DNA from: Chloroflexota bacterium
Lineage (GTDB): Bacteria > Chloroflexota > Limnocylindria > Limnocylindrales > CSP1-4
Assembly (NCBI GenBank): GCA_021812735.1
Contig: JAKAMV010000130.1
Span: 1-15,754 of the forward strand
DNA: 15,754 nucleotides
Direction of reading: 5' to 3'
Shown here: piece by piece, positions 1-7,320 of the stretch
Layout of the letters: every line of letters starts with the position of its first letter
How positions within the stretch are numbered: the first letter of the stretch is position 1
Program-made: the position numbers and the translations under genes
The notes under the pieces: model-generated
Told to the model about the DNA's origin: nothing
The model's input: only the letters and a program-made list of their open reading frames with translations
Databases searched by the model: none

Positions 1-246
1 CGCTGGGCAGGAGCGGGCGGGCGCCGCCTCCAGCCGGGGCGCGATCAGCATCATCGACGCCCCGGGGGTGGTGGGCACCACCAGGAGCGTGAGCCGCTCC
101 AGGGGCATCGCGGCGTACCCGGCGAGGTAGCGCAGGTCCGCGCCCACGCCGACGAGCAGGGCGTCCAGGCCCTCGGCCGCGCCAGCCGACCTCGCCAGCT
201 CCAGCCGCTGGGCGAACCGCGCGGCCGGGATCGACGCCCGGGTCAC
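1..246 (-). CDS. M24-family Xaa-Pro peptidase, N-terminal fragment (cut by window edge)
   Basis: Only the first 82 codons are present; the gene runs off the left edge. The translation has the hallmark of the creatinase/aminopeptidase P N-terminal domain: an Arg-rich start with RFAQRLELAR, then GLDALLVGVGADLRYLAGY (residues about 28-46) and a strand LTLLVVP. In the family this domain precedes the metal-binding pita-bread peptidase domain, which would lie outside the window, so catalytic residues cannot be checked. The start is GTG at 246..244, which shares four bases (GTGA) with the stop of the upstream gene. This implies translational coupling at the tail of the kor operon. Family assignment rests on the N-terminal pattern alone. 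The exact substrate (Xaa-Pro dipeptidase, aminopeptidase or creatinase) is open. Confidence 0.8.
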   Translation of the reverse strand, partial: MTRASIPAARFAQRLELARSAGAAEGLDALLVGVGADLRYLAGYAAMPLERLTLLVVPTTPGASMMLIAPRLEAAPARSCPA

Positions 247-635
247 CCGCCCGCCGCCGGGCGCAGCGCCGCGACCCACGCGCCCAAGTCGCGGTCTCCA
301 TGCTCGAACAGCGCGCGGTAGGGGTACACGCTGACTGCACCGGCCTCGAGCGCGGCCCGCCGCCCGGCCACGTCATCGTGCTGCCCGACCGCGACGGTGG
401 GCACGTTGGCGGTGGCGGCAGTCGCCACCGCGGCGATGCCGTCGTACGAGCGCGCGGTGAGGTCCACCACACACCCGTCGAGTGTGGACACCGCCGCGCG
501 GAGCAGGACAGACGACGACAGGCGGACGGGCTCGCCGCCCGCCCGCCGGATGATCTCAGCCAGGCGCGTCGCCCAGATCAGGTCCTCGGCGAGGACGGCG
601 ACCCGGGGGCCGGTCGCCGCCCAGCGCGGCGTCAC
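243..635 (-). CDS. Receiver-like (CheY-fold) stand-alone protein, partly degenerate
   Basis: This 130-residue protein has the alternating hydrophobic strand/helix pattern of a response-regulator receiver domain. The first strand VAVLAEDL carries an acidic pair (E17, D18). A strand ending CVVDLT holds D58 at the phosphoacceptor position. PTVAVG (79-84) and AGAVSVYPYRAL (98-109) resemble strands 4 and 5, but the usual Thr/Ser after strand 4 and the Lys of the KP motif are not recognisable. No output domain follows. It starts at GTG 635..633, overlapping the stop of the zinc-ribbon CBS gene by 4 nt (GTGA), and its own stop overlaps the peptidase start in the same way. The position in the kor operon suggests a linked role, but no kinase is nearby. 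It could be a phospho-independent fold; the function is unknown. Confidence 0.8.
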   Translation of the reverse strand: MTPRWAATGPRVAVLAEDLIWATRLAEIIRRAGGEPVRLSSSVLLRAAVSTLDGCVVDLTARSYDGIAAVATAATANVPTVAVGQHDDVAGRRAALEAGAVSVYPYRALFEHGDRDLGAWVAALRPAAGG

Positions 636-1132
636 CCCAGCGACTGCACGAGGTGCCGGAACACGTCGGCAGCAGCCACCACGCCGATCGGCCGCCCGTC
701 CTCGACGATGGGGATGTGGCGGAACTCGCCGACGGCCATCTTGTGGATGGCCACGGCGAGCGTGTCGTCATGGCGCAGGACCACGGGGTCCGGCGTCATG
801 AAGTCGCGGACCTTGTACATGCCGAGCCGCTTGTCGGTGGCCTTCACCACCGCATCGCGGTCGGTGAAGATCCCCACCAGCTTCTCGCCATCGACGACCA
901 GCAGGCAGTCGTCGCCGGCGGCGTGCATCTGCCGGATGGCGTCGGCCACGGGCGTGTTCGGCGCGACCATGACGGGCGTCCCGATCCCGAGGCTGTCGAG
1001 GTGCTCGCCGAGAACCGTCGTGTGGTAGTCGAGGGCCGGCTGTGGCGTGTCGGCGTGGGCGAGGTCCGCCCCGCAGTTGGAGCAGTGGTCCTCACCCTCG
1101 AAGTTGTCGAAACGGCAGACGGGGCAAAGCAT
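632..1132 (-). CDS. Zinc-ribbon plus tandem CBS-domain protein
   Basis: The 166-residue product begins with a CxxC-x10-CxxC zinc ribbon (C3, C6, C17, C20) followed by two CBS motifs, about 50-105 and 110-163. The first contains GIFTDRDAVV (87-96), the usual nucleotide-contacting loop; the second has HIPIVEDGRPIGVV (139-152). Paired CBS motifs form a Bateman module that typically binds AMP, ADP, ATP or SAM and regulates a partner. No catalytic domain is attached. The start at ATG 1132 places the Cys motif at the very N-terminus. It lies 4 nt after the korB stop, with the purine-rich GGTGGAG ahead of it; a longer in-frame extension would run into korB. Lying directly downstream of korAB, it probably senses adenylates for that enzyme, which is inference. 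Confidence 0.9.
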   Translation of the reverse strand: MLCPVCRFDNFEGEDHCSNCGADLAHADTPQPALDYHTTVLGEHLDSLGIGTPVMVAPNTPVADAIRQMHAAGDDCLLVVDGEKLVGIFTDRDAVVKATDKRLGMYKVRDFMTPDPVVLRHDDTLAVAIHKMAVGEFRHIPIVEDGRPIGVVAAADVFRHLVQSLG

Positions 1133-1136
1133 CGGG

Positions 1137-2171
1137 TCACTCCACCGTCCAGGTCTCGCCGGCGAGCAGGGCGTTGGCGAGGTTCCCGGGGCCGGACTTG
1201 GCGATCGCCTGCTCGATCTGCTCATCGACCAGGTCGGAGTAGGTGGGCTTGTCCACCTGGCGCAGGATGCCCACCGGCACGGGGAACTCCGGCCAGAACA
1301 TCCGCGACAGGATCAGCGCGAGATACGGATCCTCGGCGAACTGGTCGTGGACCAGGAGGTCGGCCTCGGAGACGCCGTCCTCGCCGATGGTGACCACCTC
1401 GGGATGGAGGCCGCGCAGGCGGATGCCCTTGTTGCGCTCCTTGCCGAAGATGAGCGGCTTGCCGTGCTCGAGGACGAGCATCCGGTCATCGCGGACGTCG
1501 CGCTCGGTGAACGCGCGCCAAGCGCCGTCGTTGAAGATGTTGCAGTTCTGGAGGACCTCGACGAACGACGCGCCGCGGTGGCGGCCTGCCGCCTCGAGGG
1601 TCTGCTGCATGTGCTCGGTGTGGGTGTCCACGGTCCGGGCGACGAAGGTCGCCTCGGCGGCGAGCGCCAGCGTGAGCGGCATCACCGGCCGGTCCACCGA
1701 GCCCATCGGGGTGGACTTGGTCCGCTTCCCGAACTCGGAGGTGGGCGACGTCTGGCCCTTGGTCAGCCCGTAGATCCGGTTGTTGTGCATGACCATCGTG
1801 AAGTCCAGGTTCCGGCGCATCGAGTGCAGGAAGTGGTTGCCGCCGATGGACAGCGCGTCACCGTCGCCGGTGGCCACCCAGAGCATGAGCTCCGGGCGGG
1901 CGATCTTGAGGCCGGTCGCGAGCGTCGGCGCGCGGCCGTGGATGGAGTGGAAGCCGTACGTGTTCATGTAGTAGGGCAGGCGCCCGGAGCAGCCGATGCC
2001 GGAGATGAAGACGATGTTCTCCTTCGGCACGCCGAAGTCGGGCATCACCTTCTGGGTCTGGGCCAGGATGGAGTAGTCCCCGCAGCCGGGGCACCACCGG
2101 ACCTCCTGCTCGGCGACGAAGTCCTTGCGGGTGAGCTTGGGTAGGTCGGCGGGGGTCAGCATGTCGGTCAT
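1137..2171 (-). CDS. korB: 2-oxoacid:ferredoxin oxidoreductase, beta subunit
   Basis: This is the thiamine-diphosphate subunit of a 2-oxoglutarate/2-oxoacid:ferredoxin oxidoreductase (2-oxoacid + CoA + oxidised ferredoxin to acyl-CoA + CO2 + reduced ferredoxin). The 344 residues include WCPGCGDY (26-33), IGCSGR (59-64), the TPP/Mg-binding stretch GDGDALSIGGNH (102-113) and HNNRIYGLTKGQTSPT (129-144). Cys27, Cys30, Cys61 and Cys210 match the four [4Fe-4S] ligands of the family. Length is normal for KorB. The start at ATG 2171 is 4 nt beyond the korA stop, with GCGGAG upstream, so the two subunits are co-translated. Motif content favours the 2-oxoglutarate/general 2-oxoacid type over pyruvate-specific enzymes, but substrate cannot be fixed from sequence alone. 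Confidence 0.95.
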   Translation of the reverse strand: MTDMLTPADLPKLTRKDFVAEQEVRWCPGCGDYSILAQTQKVMPDFGVPKENIVFISGIGCSGRLPYYMNTYGFHSIHGRAPTLATGLKIARPELMLWVATGDGDALSIGGNHFLHSMRRNLDFTMVMHNNRIYGLTKGQTSPTSEFGKRTKSTPMGSVDRPVMPLTLALAAEATFVARTVDTHTEHMQQTLEAAGRHRGASFVEVLQNCNIFNDGAWRAFTERDVRDDRMLVLEHGKPLIFGKERNKGIRLRGLHPEVVTIGEDGVSEADLLVHDQFAEDPYLALILSRMFWPEFPVPVGILRQVDKPTYSDLVDEQIEQAIAKSGPGNLANALLAGETWTVE

Positions 2172-2175
2172 CGCA

Positions 2176-4038
2176 TCAGCTCCGCTCGGCGAGGATGCGG
2201 TTCGCCTCGTCGACGATCTCCGAGATCCGGAACGGCTTGCCGCGAACCCGCCCGTAGGCGAGCGCGTCCACGAGGTACGTGCCGCGGATCACGAACCAGA
2301 GCTGGCCCAGGTTGAGCTCGGGGACCAGCACGGTCTTGTAGCTGCGCACCACGTCCCCGGTGTTCTTCGGGAACGGGAACAGGTGTCGAAGGTGGGCGTG
2401 GGCGACGGACTTGCCCTGGGCCTGGAGGCGCTCGGTGGCGCTGCGCAGGGCTCCATAGGTGGAGCCCCAGCCCAGGATCAGCAGGTCGCCCCGCTCGGGC
2501 CCGAAGACCTCGAGGTCCGCGATGTCGTTGGCGATGCCGGCCACCTTGTCGCGGCGGTACACGGTCATCTTGTGGTGGTTGTCGGCGTCGTAGCTCACGG
2601 TGCCCAGGCCATCGAGCTTCTCGAGGCCGCCGATGCGGTGCTCGAGGCCCGGGGTGCCGGGGACGGCCCATGGCCGGGAGAGCGTCTCGGGATCGCGGCC
2701 GTAGGGGAGGAACGTCCCCTCGCCCTTGACCGCGTCGGGGACCGAGATGTCGGGCAGCTCGTCCGGCGACGGGACGCGCCACGGCTCGGCTCCATTGCCC
2801 ACGAACGCGTCGGACAGGTACATCACCGGGGTCATGTACTTGAGCGCGAGGCGCGACGCCTCGATCGCCATCGTGAAGCAGTCGCCGGGCGTGGATGGCG
2901 CCACCACGGGGATCGGCGCCTCGCCGTTCCGCCCGAAGATCGCCTGGAACAGGTCCGCCTGCTCCACCTTCGTCGGCAGTCCGGTGGACGGCCCGGCCCG
3001 CTGCACGTTCACGATGACGACGGGCAGCTCGGTCATCACGGCCAGGCCCATCGCCTCGGTCTTCAGCGCCACGCCGGGCCCGGACGTGCCGGTCAGCGCG
3101 AGCGAGCCGCCGTAGGCCGCGCCGATCGTGGCGCCCATGGCCGCGATCTCGTCCTCGGCCTGGAAGCTCTTGACGCCGAAGCTCTTGTAGGCGGACAGCT
3201 GGTGGAGGATGTCCGAGGCAGGCGTGATCGGGTAGGAGCCGTAGAACAGCGGCCGCTTGGCCGCGTGCGCCGCCGCGAGGAACCCGAGGGCCGTGGCCTC
3301 GTTGCCGGTGATGTTCCGGTACGTGCCGGGCGCCAGCTTGGCCTTCGGCACCCGGTACGTCTCGTGGAACATCTCGGTCGTCTCGCCGAAGGCATAGCCG
3401 GCCTGGAGGGCTCGGCGGTTGGCCTCAGCGATGACCGGGCGGCTGCCGAACTTCTCCTCGATCCAGCGGAGCGTGGGCTCCATGGACCGCTCGTAGAGCC
3501 AGAACATCAGCCCCAGCGCGAAGAAGTTCTTGGTCAGGTCGACCTGCTTGCCGGTCATCTCGAGCCCCTCGAGCGCGGCCGCGTTGAGGGTGCTGATCGG
3601 GACCGGGAACACCCGGAAGGCCTTGAGCGAATCGCCCTCGAGCGGGTTCGATCCGTAGGCCGCCTTCGACAGGTTGGCCTTGGTGAACGCGTCGCTGTTG
3701 ACGATGATCGCGCCGCCGGCCGGCAGGTCGACCACGTTGGTCTTGAGCGCCGCGGGGTTCATGGCGACCAGGACGTCCGGCGCGTCACCCGGGGTGTGGA
3801 TGTCCAGCGCCGAGAAGCTGATCTGGAACCCCGACACGCCGGGCAGGGATCCTGCTGGGGCGCGGATCTCGGCCGGGTAGTCGGGGAAGGTGGAGATGTC
3901 GTTGCCGAAGACGGCGGCGGTCCGCGTGAACTGGGTGCCGGTCAGCTGCATCCCGTCGCCGCTGTCGCCGGCGAACCGTATGGTGACCCGGTCGAGCTCG
4001 CGGACCTCGCGCTCGGGACCCTGATCTGTCGTTGTCAT
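2176..4038 (-). CDS. korA: 2-oxoacid:ferredoxin oxidoreductase, alpha subunit (gamma-alpha fusion)
   Basis: The 620-residue protein starts with the gamma (catalytic) domain: RFAGDSGDGMQLTG (21-34), then FPDYPAEIRAPAG (51-63). It continues into the alpha pyrimidine-binding domain, with YPITPASDILHQL (269-281), GTSGPG (317-322) and QRAGPSTGLPTKVEQADL (346-363). YPITP is the TPP-pyrimidine-contacting motif of the KorA/PorA alpha domain, and a gamma-alpha fusion of about 600 residues is the usual two-subunit Kor architecture. The start is ATG 4038, overlapping the stop of the upstream CBS gene (ATGA). Much longer upstream extension is open but reads through the CBS gene in another frame and is low-complexity Arg/Pro, so it is rejected. 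It works with KorB; electrons go to a ferredoxin, possibly the one at 14266-14556. Confidence 0.95.
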   Translation of the reverse strand: MTTTDQGPEREVRELDRVTIRFAGDSGDGMQLTGTQFTRTAAVFGNDISTFPDYPAEIRAPAGSLPGVSGFQISFSALDIHTPGDAPDVLVAMNPAALKTNVVDLPAGGAIIVNSDAFTKANLSKAAYGSNPLEGDSLKAFRVFPVPISTLNAAALEGLEMTGKQVDLTKNFFALGLMFWLYERSMEPTLRWIEEKFGSRPVIAEANRRALQAGYAFGETTEMFHETYRVPKAKLAPGTYRNITGNEATALGFLAAAHAAKRPLFYGSYPITPASDILHQLSAYKSFGVKSFQAEDEIAAMGATIGAAYGGSLALTGTSGPGVALKTEAMGLAVMTELPVVIVNVQRAGPSTGLPTKVEQADLFQAIFGRNGEAPIPVVAPSTPGDCFTMAIEASRLALKYMTPVMYLSDAFVGNGAEPWRVPSPDELPDISVPDAVKGEGTFLPYGRDPETLSRPWAVPGTPGLEHRIGGLEKLDGLGTVSYDADNHHKMTVYRRDKVAGIANDIADLEVFGPERGDLLILGWGSTYGALRSATERLQAQGKSVAHAHLRHLFPFPKNTGDVVRSYKTVLVPELNLGQLWFVIRGTYLVDALAYGRVRGKPFRISEIVDEANRILAERS

Positions 4039-4547
4039 CCGCCTTCGGCTTGCTCCATGCGCTGATGCGGTCGGGGAGGGAGGTTGAGCAGCTCCTCGGG
4101 AAAGGACTCCGCGAGGAACTTGAGGATGTCCACCTGGCGCACCACGCCCACCAGCCGATGGTCCTCGTCGACGACCGGGATGTTCCGGTAGAGGCCCGAC
4201 TGCATCAGCTCGAGGGCGTCTCGCACGGTCTGCGACAGCTGCAGGGTGTGCGGATCGGTGGTCATGTACTCCTCGACCGGGTGGTCGAGGTCGACGCCGG
4301 CGGCGACGTCCGGGCCGACCAGGCGGCCGAAGACATCGCGCTCCGTGAGCACGCCTCGCAGGCGACCGTCGGCGTCCGTGATGAACACGGAATCGCCGGT
4401 GCCGGTGCTCTGGATGACGCGCAGGCATTCGCCCAGCGAGGCGCCGGGCGGCATCGCCACCGGCTGCCTGCGCCCGACGACCATGAGGGGTTCGGACGCC
4501 AGATTGGGAACGCGCGCCAGAACGGCGCGCTCATTCGAGTTAACCAC
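4035..4547 (-). CDS. Tandem CBS-domain protein, first gene of the kor operon
   Basis: This 170-residue protein consists of two CBS motifs and a short basic/proline tail. CBS1 spans about 26-82 with GVLTERDVFGRL (65-76); CBS2 spans about 90-147 with NIPVVDEDHRLVGVVRQVDIL (in 122-142). The tail contains LLNLPPRPHQ. Such stand-alone Bateman modules usually bind adenine nucleotides. The GTG start at 4547 is chosen because a TACACT box lies 7 nt upstream, fitting a leaderless transcript; there is no Shine-Dalgarno sequence there. A downstream in-frame ATG at 4484 would still leave both CBS motifs but has no signal. It overlaps korA by 4 nt (ATGA), so stoichiometric coupling with KorA is likely. 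A regulatory role for KorAB is inferred from context. Confidence 0.88.
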   Translation of the reverse strand: MVNSNERAVLARVPNLASEPLMVVGRRQPVAMPPGASLGECLRVIQSTGTGDSVFITDADGRLRGVLTERDVFGRLVGPDVAAGVDLDHPVEEYMTTDPHTLQLSQTVRDALELMQSGLYRNIPVVDEDHRLVGVVRQVDILKFLAESFPEELLNLPPRPHQRMEQAEGG

Positions 4548-4554
4548 GGCCCGA

Positions 4555-4560
4555 AGTGTA
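4555..4560 (-). promoter_or_regulatory. Putative -10 box (TACACT) of the kor operon, leaderless arrangement
   Basis: TACACT lies 7 nt (TCGGGCC) before the GTG at 4547, so transcription should begin at or within a base of the start codon. I see no TTGACA-like -35 at 16-18 nt. Several other genes in the window share this -10-to-start spacing. Confidence 0.55.
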
Positions 4561-4660
4561 CCGCTGTGGCCCCCGGGGGCGGACGGGGCGACCCGGCAGG
4601 GTCGTGGGGGGCCGCCCGGCACGTCGCGAGAGTCGGGCCCGCGGCCAACCGTGCAGCCGG

Positions 4661-4666
4661 TACCCT
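4661..4666 (+). promoter_or_regulatory. Putative -10 box (TACCCT) of the EamA gene, leaderless arrangement
   Basis: TACCCT is followed by 8 nt and the GTG at 4675. No convincing -35 is visible and no Shine-Dalgarno precedes the GTG. It is divergent from the kor-operon -10 about 100 bp away. Confidence 0.45.
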
Positions 4667-4674
4667 TCCGCCCG

Positions 4675-5649
4675 GTGGACAGATCGCGGATGGTGGGCGT
4701 GGCGCTGGTCGTGATCAGCGCGATCTCCTTCGGGTCCGGCGGCCTGTTCGCGCGCCCCGTCTACGCGGCCGGCGTCGACTGGCTGACGCTGATGGCCTGG
4801 CGCTTCCTGCTCGCCGGCGCCCTGGCCTGGGGCGTCCTCCTCGCCAGCCCGGCCGCACGCCGCGCCCTGCGGTCCATGCCCCGCAGGACGGCGCTCTCGG
4901 CGGTCGGCCTCGGCGTCTACTACATCTCGAACACCGCCACCTACTTCGCGGGGATCACCACCACCCCGCTGTCGCTGGCGGCCCTGATCGTCTACGTCTA
5001 CCCGCCGATCGTGGCCGTGCTGGCGCTGCGCTTCGGCCGGCCGCTCGAGGGCCGCCGCGCCTGGACGGCGCTCGGGATCGCCGTGGTCGGCGTCGTGCTC
5101 GCGGTGGGCGGCATCAGCGCGTCCGAGATGCCGCCCCTGGGCGGCCTGCTGCTGGTGATGGCAGCGCCGCTGTTGTACTCGGTCTGGATCATCCTGGCCG
5201 CCCGCCATGCCGGCGAGACCAGCAGCGGCGTGGGCAGCGCCGCCGAGGGAGCCGCCAACGCGACGGCGGTGGGCGCGGTGATGCTCAGCTCGACCGGCGT
5301 CGCGTACTGGCTCATCTGCGCGGTCCTGCAGCACCCGGTGCTCCCGGCGGACATCCCGTCCGCCGCGTGGCCCGGGATCGTGGGCGTGGGCGTGGTGGCG
5401 GGGTTCATCGCCGTGCAGTTCTTCTACGCCGGAGCCCAGCGGGTGGGCGCCGCCCAAGCCTCGCTCCTCTCGACCGTCGAGCCCCTCTGGACGATTGCCG
5501 CGGCGGGGGTCCTGCTGGGCGAGCGCCTGACGCCGGTCCAGCTGGTCGGCGGCGTCCTGATCCTCGCTGGCGTCGTGCTCTCGCAGACAGGCGCACGCGG
5601 CGAGCGCGCCGAGCTGCCGCAGCCGGTGCTGCGGCTGGGGGAGGACTAG
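4675..5649 (+). CDS. EamA/DMT-family membrane transporter
   Basis: The 324-residue hydrophobic protein contains about ten predicted membrane spans arranged as two EamA repeats. The first begins VGVALVVISAISFGSGGLFA (residues 7-26); the second ends with the typical VGAAQASLLSTVEPLWTI and GVLLGERLTPVQLVGGVLIL signatures. This drug/metabolite transporter superfamily exports small metabolites such as amino acids across the inner membrane; the substrate is not predictable here. The start is either GTG 4675 (8 nt after TACCCT, leaderless) or ATG 4690, five codons later; neither has a good ribosome-binding site. The gene is divergent from the kor operon and converges with the hydrolase gene 13 nt downstream. 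No accessory regulator is linked. Confidence 0.92.
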   Translation: MDRSRMVGVALVVISAISFGSGGLFARPVYAAGVDWLTLMAWRFLLAGALAWGVLLASPAARRALRSMPRRTALSAVGLGVYYISNTATYFAGITTTPLSLAALIVYVYPPIVAVLALRFGRPLEGRRAWTALGIAVVGVVLAVGGISASEMPPLGGLLLVMAAPLLYSVWIILAARHAGETSSGVGSAAEGAANATAVGAVMLSSTGVAYWLICAVLQHPVLPADIPSAAWPGIVGVGVVAGFIAVQFFYAGAQRVGAAQASLLSTVEPLWTIAAAGVLLGERLTPVQLVGGVLILAGVVLSQTGARGERAELPQPVLRLGED

Positions 5650-5662
5650 CGCCCAGCCGGCC

Positions 5663-6631
5663 TCAGAGCCTCCGGCGGAGGAAGTCCACCTGGGCGGCGG
5701 ACGCCCGCTCGAAGATCTCGCCCGGATACTCCAGGAGGCCGAAGTGGCCGCCCTCCAGATCGAGGAGCTCCTTGGGCCCCCGCGCGCCCTCGAACGCGCG
5801 CCGGGCGACCTCGGGATCGGCGCCGGGCATCTCGTCGTCGGCCGCGATCGCCCACAAGGAGGCGGCGCGCAGGTGCGGCGCGCAGGTGCCGGCCTGCAGC
5901 GGGACCGGCGAATCGGGGATCTCCAGCGTCGCCCAGTTGCGCCAGCCAGTCCCGCGTCGACGGCCGTAGCGGCTGAACCAGCGGAACGCCGTGAGCGGGG
6001 TCAGCAGCGAGGGAGCCGCCTGCTGGTCCGGCGACACGACCGGCTGCGGCCCAATCCTCTCGCGCGGCGCCGCCGTCGGGCCGCCGGCGAGGTAGAGCCG
6101 CGACAGCGCCGCGAAGCCGGACGCGTCCGGGTCGGCCGGGGGGGCGGCCGACCCGCATGCCGGGACCTGCGCCACCACGGCGCGCACGCGCGGATCCAGG
6201 CCCGCGACGCACAGCGCGACGGAGCCGCTCATGCTGTCCCCCCACACGCCGAGCCTGGCGGGATCGACGCCCGGACAGGTCGCGACGTGGGTCAGCGCGT
6301 CTCGGTAGCCGATCGCCTGATCCCACGCGTTGAGCACCTGGCGCGGCTCTCCGCCGCTGAGGCCGAAGCCGCGGTGGTCGAAGAGCAGGACGGTCATCCC
6401 TCCACGGGCGATCGCCTCCGCGTAGCGGTCGGCCACCATGCCGGTGATGGTTGCCGAGAAGCCGTGGGCCATGACGACCGCCGGCCAGGGCGTCCCGCCG
6501 GCCGGCCCGTACAGCCGCCCGCGGAGTGTCGTGCCGGCGGACGGGAACTCCACGAGGCGCGGCGTGGGACGGGATCTCGCGGTCGTCCGCGCCGTGGCCG
6601 TCGTCGTCAGGGTTCGTTCCGCCGCTGCCAC
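5663..6631 (-). CDS. Alpha/beta hydrolase (YcjY/dienelactone-hydrolase-like)
   Basis: An alpha/beta hydrolase of about 322 residues if GTG 6631 is the start. The oxyanion region is VVMAHGFSA (52-60) and the strand VLLFDHRGFGLSGG (81-94) is typical. The nucleophile elbow WGDSMSGS places Ser133 as nucleophile. An acidic pair D265/D266 (AIAADDEMPG) and His296 (GGHFGLLEYPG) complete a plausible triad. The elbow has Ser rather than Gly after the second variable residue, as in some COG1073-type esterases. There is no signal peptide, so it is probably cytosolic. The start is uncertain: GTG 6631 overlaps the upstream gene by 25 nt; CTG 6610 and GTG 6553 are alternatives and none has a clear ribosome-binding site. 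It is last in an operon with a tautomerase and an NTF2-like gene. Substrate unknown. Confidence 0.85.
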   Translation of the reverse strand: MAAAERTLTTTATARTTARSRPTPRLVEFPSAGTTLRGRLYGPAGGTPWPAVVMAHGFSATITGMVADRYAEAIARGGMTVLLFDHRGFGLSGGEPRQVLNAWDQAIGYRDALTHVATCPGVDPARLGVWGDSMSGSVALCVAGLDPRVRAVVAQVPACGSAAPPADPDASGFAALSRLYLAGGPTAAPRERIGPQPVVSPDQQAAPSLLTPLTAFRWFSRYGRRRGTGWRNWATLEIPDSPVPLQAGTCAPHLRAASLWAIAADDEMPGADPEVARRAFEGARGPKELLDLEGGHFGLLEYPGEIFERASAAQVDFLRRRL

Positions 6632-7005
6632 AGCACGTTCACGATCAGCCAGCGGTCCGCGGTCCGGACGAGCTGGAGGTAGTCGACGTAGGGAACCGAG
6701 CGCACGCGCACCGCCGCGATGTCGCGGTGGACGTCGAGGACGGCCGCGCGCCAGGGACGGCGGTGGCGGGTCCCCAGACCCTTCGCCGTCGCCGCGATCA
6801 TGTCCTCTCGGGTCATGCTCTCGATCTCGCCAGCTCGGCGCGGCCCGTCGGCAGGGGACCGCTTCACGAGCTGCGGGTGCAGGCAGCCCGCCATCCTCTC
6901 GGCGTCGCCGTCGAGCCACGCCTCGATGTAGTCGGCGGCGGCGGCGAGGATCGCCTCGCGGTCTCCCCCGCCCCGTCGAGCCTCCGTGCGATCTCCGGCA
7001 GCCAT
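6607..7005 (-). CDS. NTF2/SnoaL-like (putative lumazine-binding type) protein
   Basis: The 132-residue product shows the cone-shaped NTF2-like pattern. A helix DREAILAAAADYIEAWLDGD is followed by MAGCLHPQLVKR, a middle region, and C-terminal strands AAVLDVHRDIAAVRVRSVPYVDYLQLVRTADRW-like ending in LIVNVLWQRRN. The start AERMAGCLHPQLVKR and the ending are typical of the nuclear-transport-factor-2-like 'putative lumazine-binding' family, whose members are small enzymes or ligand-binding proteins of varied role. ATG 7005, 13 nt after the tautomerase stop, is preferred; an upstream in-frame start at 7056 would overlap that gene by 38 nt. It overlaps the following hydrolase start if GTG 6631 is used. 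No catalytic residues can be assigned, so function is unknown. Confidence 0.8.
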   Translation of the reverse strand: MAAGDRTEARRGGGDREAILAAAADYIEAWLDGDAERMAGCLHPQLVKRSPADGPRRAGEIESMTREDMIAATAKGLGTRHRRPWRAAVLDVHRDIAAVRVRSVPYVDYLQLVRTADRWLIVNVLWQRRNEP

Positions 7006-7018
7006 CAGGCGTCGGCCG

Positions 7019-7246
7019 CTAGCTGACCGGAACGCCGCGCGCGAGGGCAAGGACATCCTCGGTGGACAGGGGCTTGCCCGCGATCCCCCAGTCGCCGCTC
7101 GCGACCTCCTCGACCACGCACCACGTCACCGGCCTCATGTTCTCGCCCTCGATCTCCACCATCGTGTCGGTGAGGCGTCGGACGATCTCCTGCTTCTGGG
7201 ATGTCGTGAACACGCCCTCGATGAGCTTGACGTTGATGAACGGCAT
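7019..7246 (-). CDS. 4-oxalocrotonate tautomerase-family protein
   Basis: The start is set by a strong GGGAGG ribosome-binding site (7254-7259 region, minus strand), 8 nt before ATG 7246. Use of this ATG gives Met-Pro-Phe-Ile-Asn-Val, so Met removal exposes Pro1, the catalytic base of the 4-OT superfamily. An in-frame ATG 33 nt upstream (7279) would bury this proline and is rejected. The 75-residue chain has the beta-alpha-beta tautomerase pattern, FINVKLIEGVF, a helix QKQEIVRRLTDTMVEI, then VTWCVVEEV and GDWGIAGKPLS. The family ketonises enol or dienol acids in aromatic degradation; some members are dehalogenases or of unknown role. It is the first gene of an operon with the NTF2-like and hydrolase genes. 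Confidence 0.9.
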   Translation of the reverse strand: MPFINVKLIEGVFTTSQKQEIVRRLTDTMVEIEGENMRPVTWCVVEEVASGDWGIAGKPLSTEDVLALARGVPVS

Positions 7247-7284
7247 CTGCCGGGCCTCCCGCTTGGGCTGGAATGTCATGCGAG

Positions 7285-7290
7285 ACCGTA
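7285..7290 (-). promoter_or_regulatory. Candidate -10 box (TACGGT) for the tautomerase operon
   Basis: TACGGT fits TAnnnT and would place the transcript start near 7278, leaving a leader of about 30 nt that contains the GGGAGG site. No -35 match is seen 17 nt upstream. The same decamer TACGGTCTCG occurs ahead of the small peptide gene at 9512. Confidence 0.4.
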
Positions 7291-7320
7291 GGCGACTCGA
7301 CCCCGCCGGACATCCGCGCT

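Noticed and set aside
3643..3656. tRNA T-arm-like sequence (GGGTTCGATCC)
   Set aside because: It lies within the korA coding region and I can find no matching acceptor, D-arm or anticodon stem around it. A similar GGTTCGACTC near 10788 lies inside proline dehydrogenase.
1047..5969. Long open frames on the plus strand opposite the kor operon (about 365, 646 and 645 codons)
   Set aside because: They lie antisense to korB, korA and the CBS genes, are rich in Arg, Gly, Pro and His with no domain pattern, and are expected in very GC-rich DNA. The minus-strand proteins have full motif sets.
7277..7279. ATG at 7279 as the tautomerase start
   Set aside because: It would add 11 residues and hide the catalytic N-terminal proline. 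The GGGAGG site is correctly spaced only for ATG 7246.
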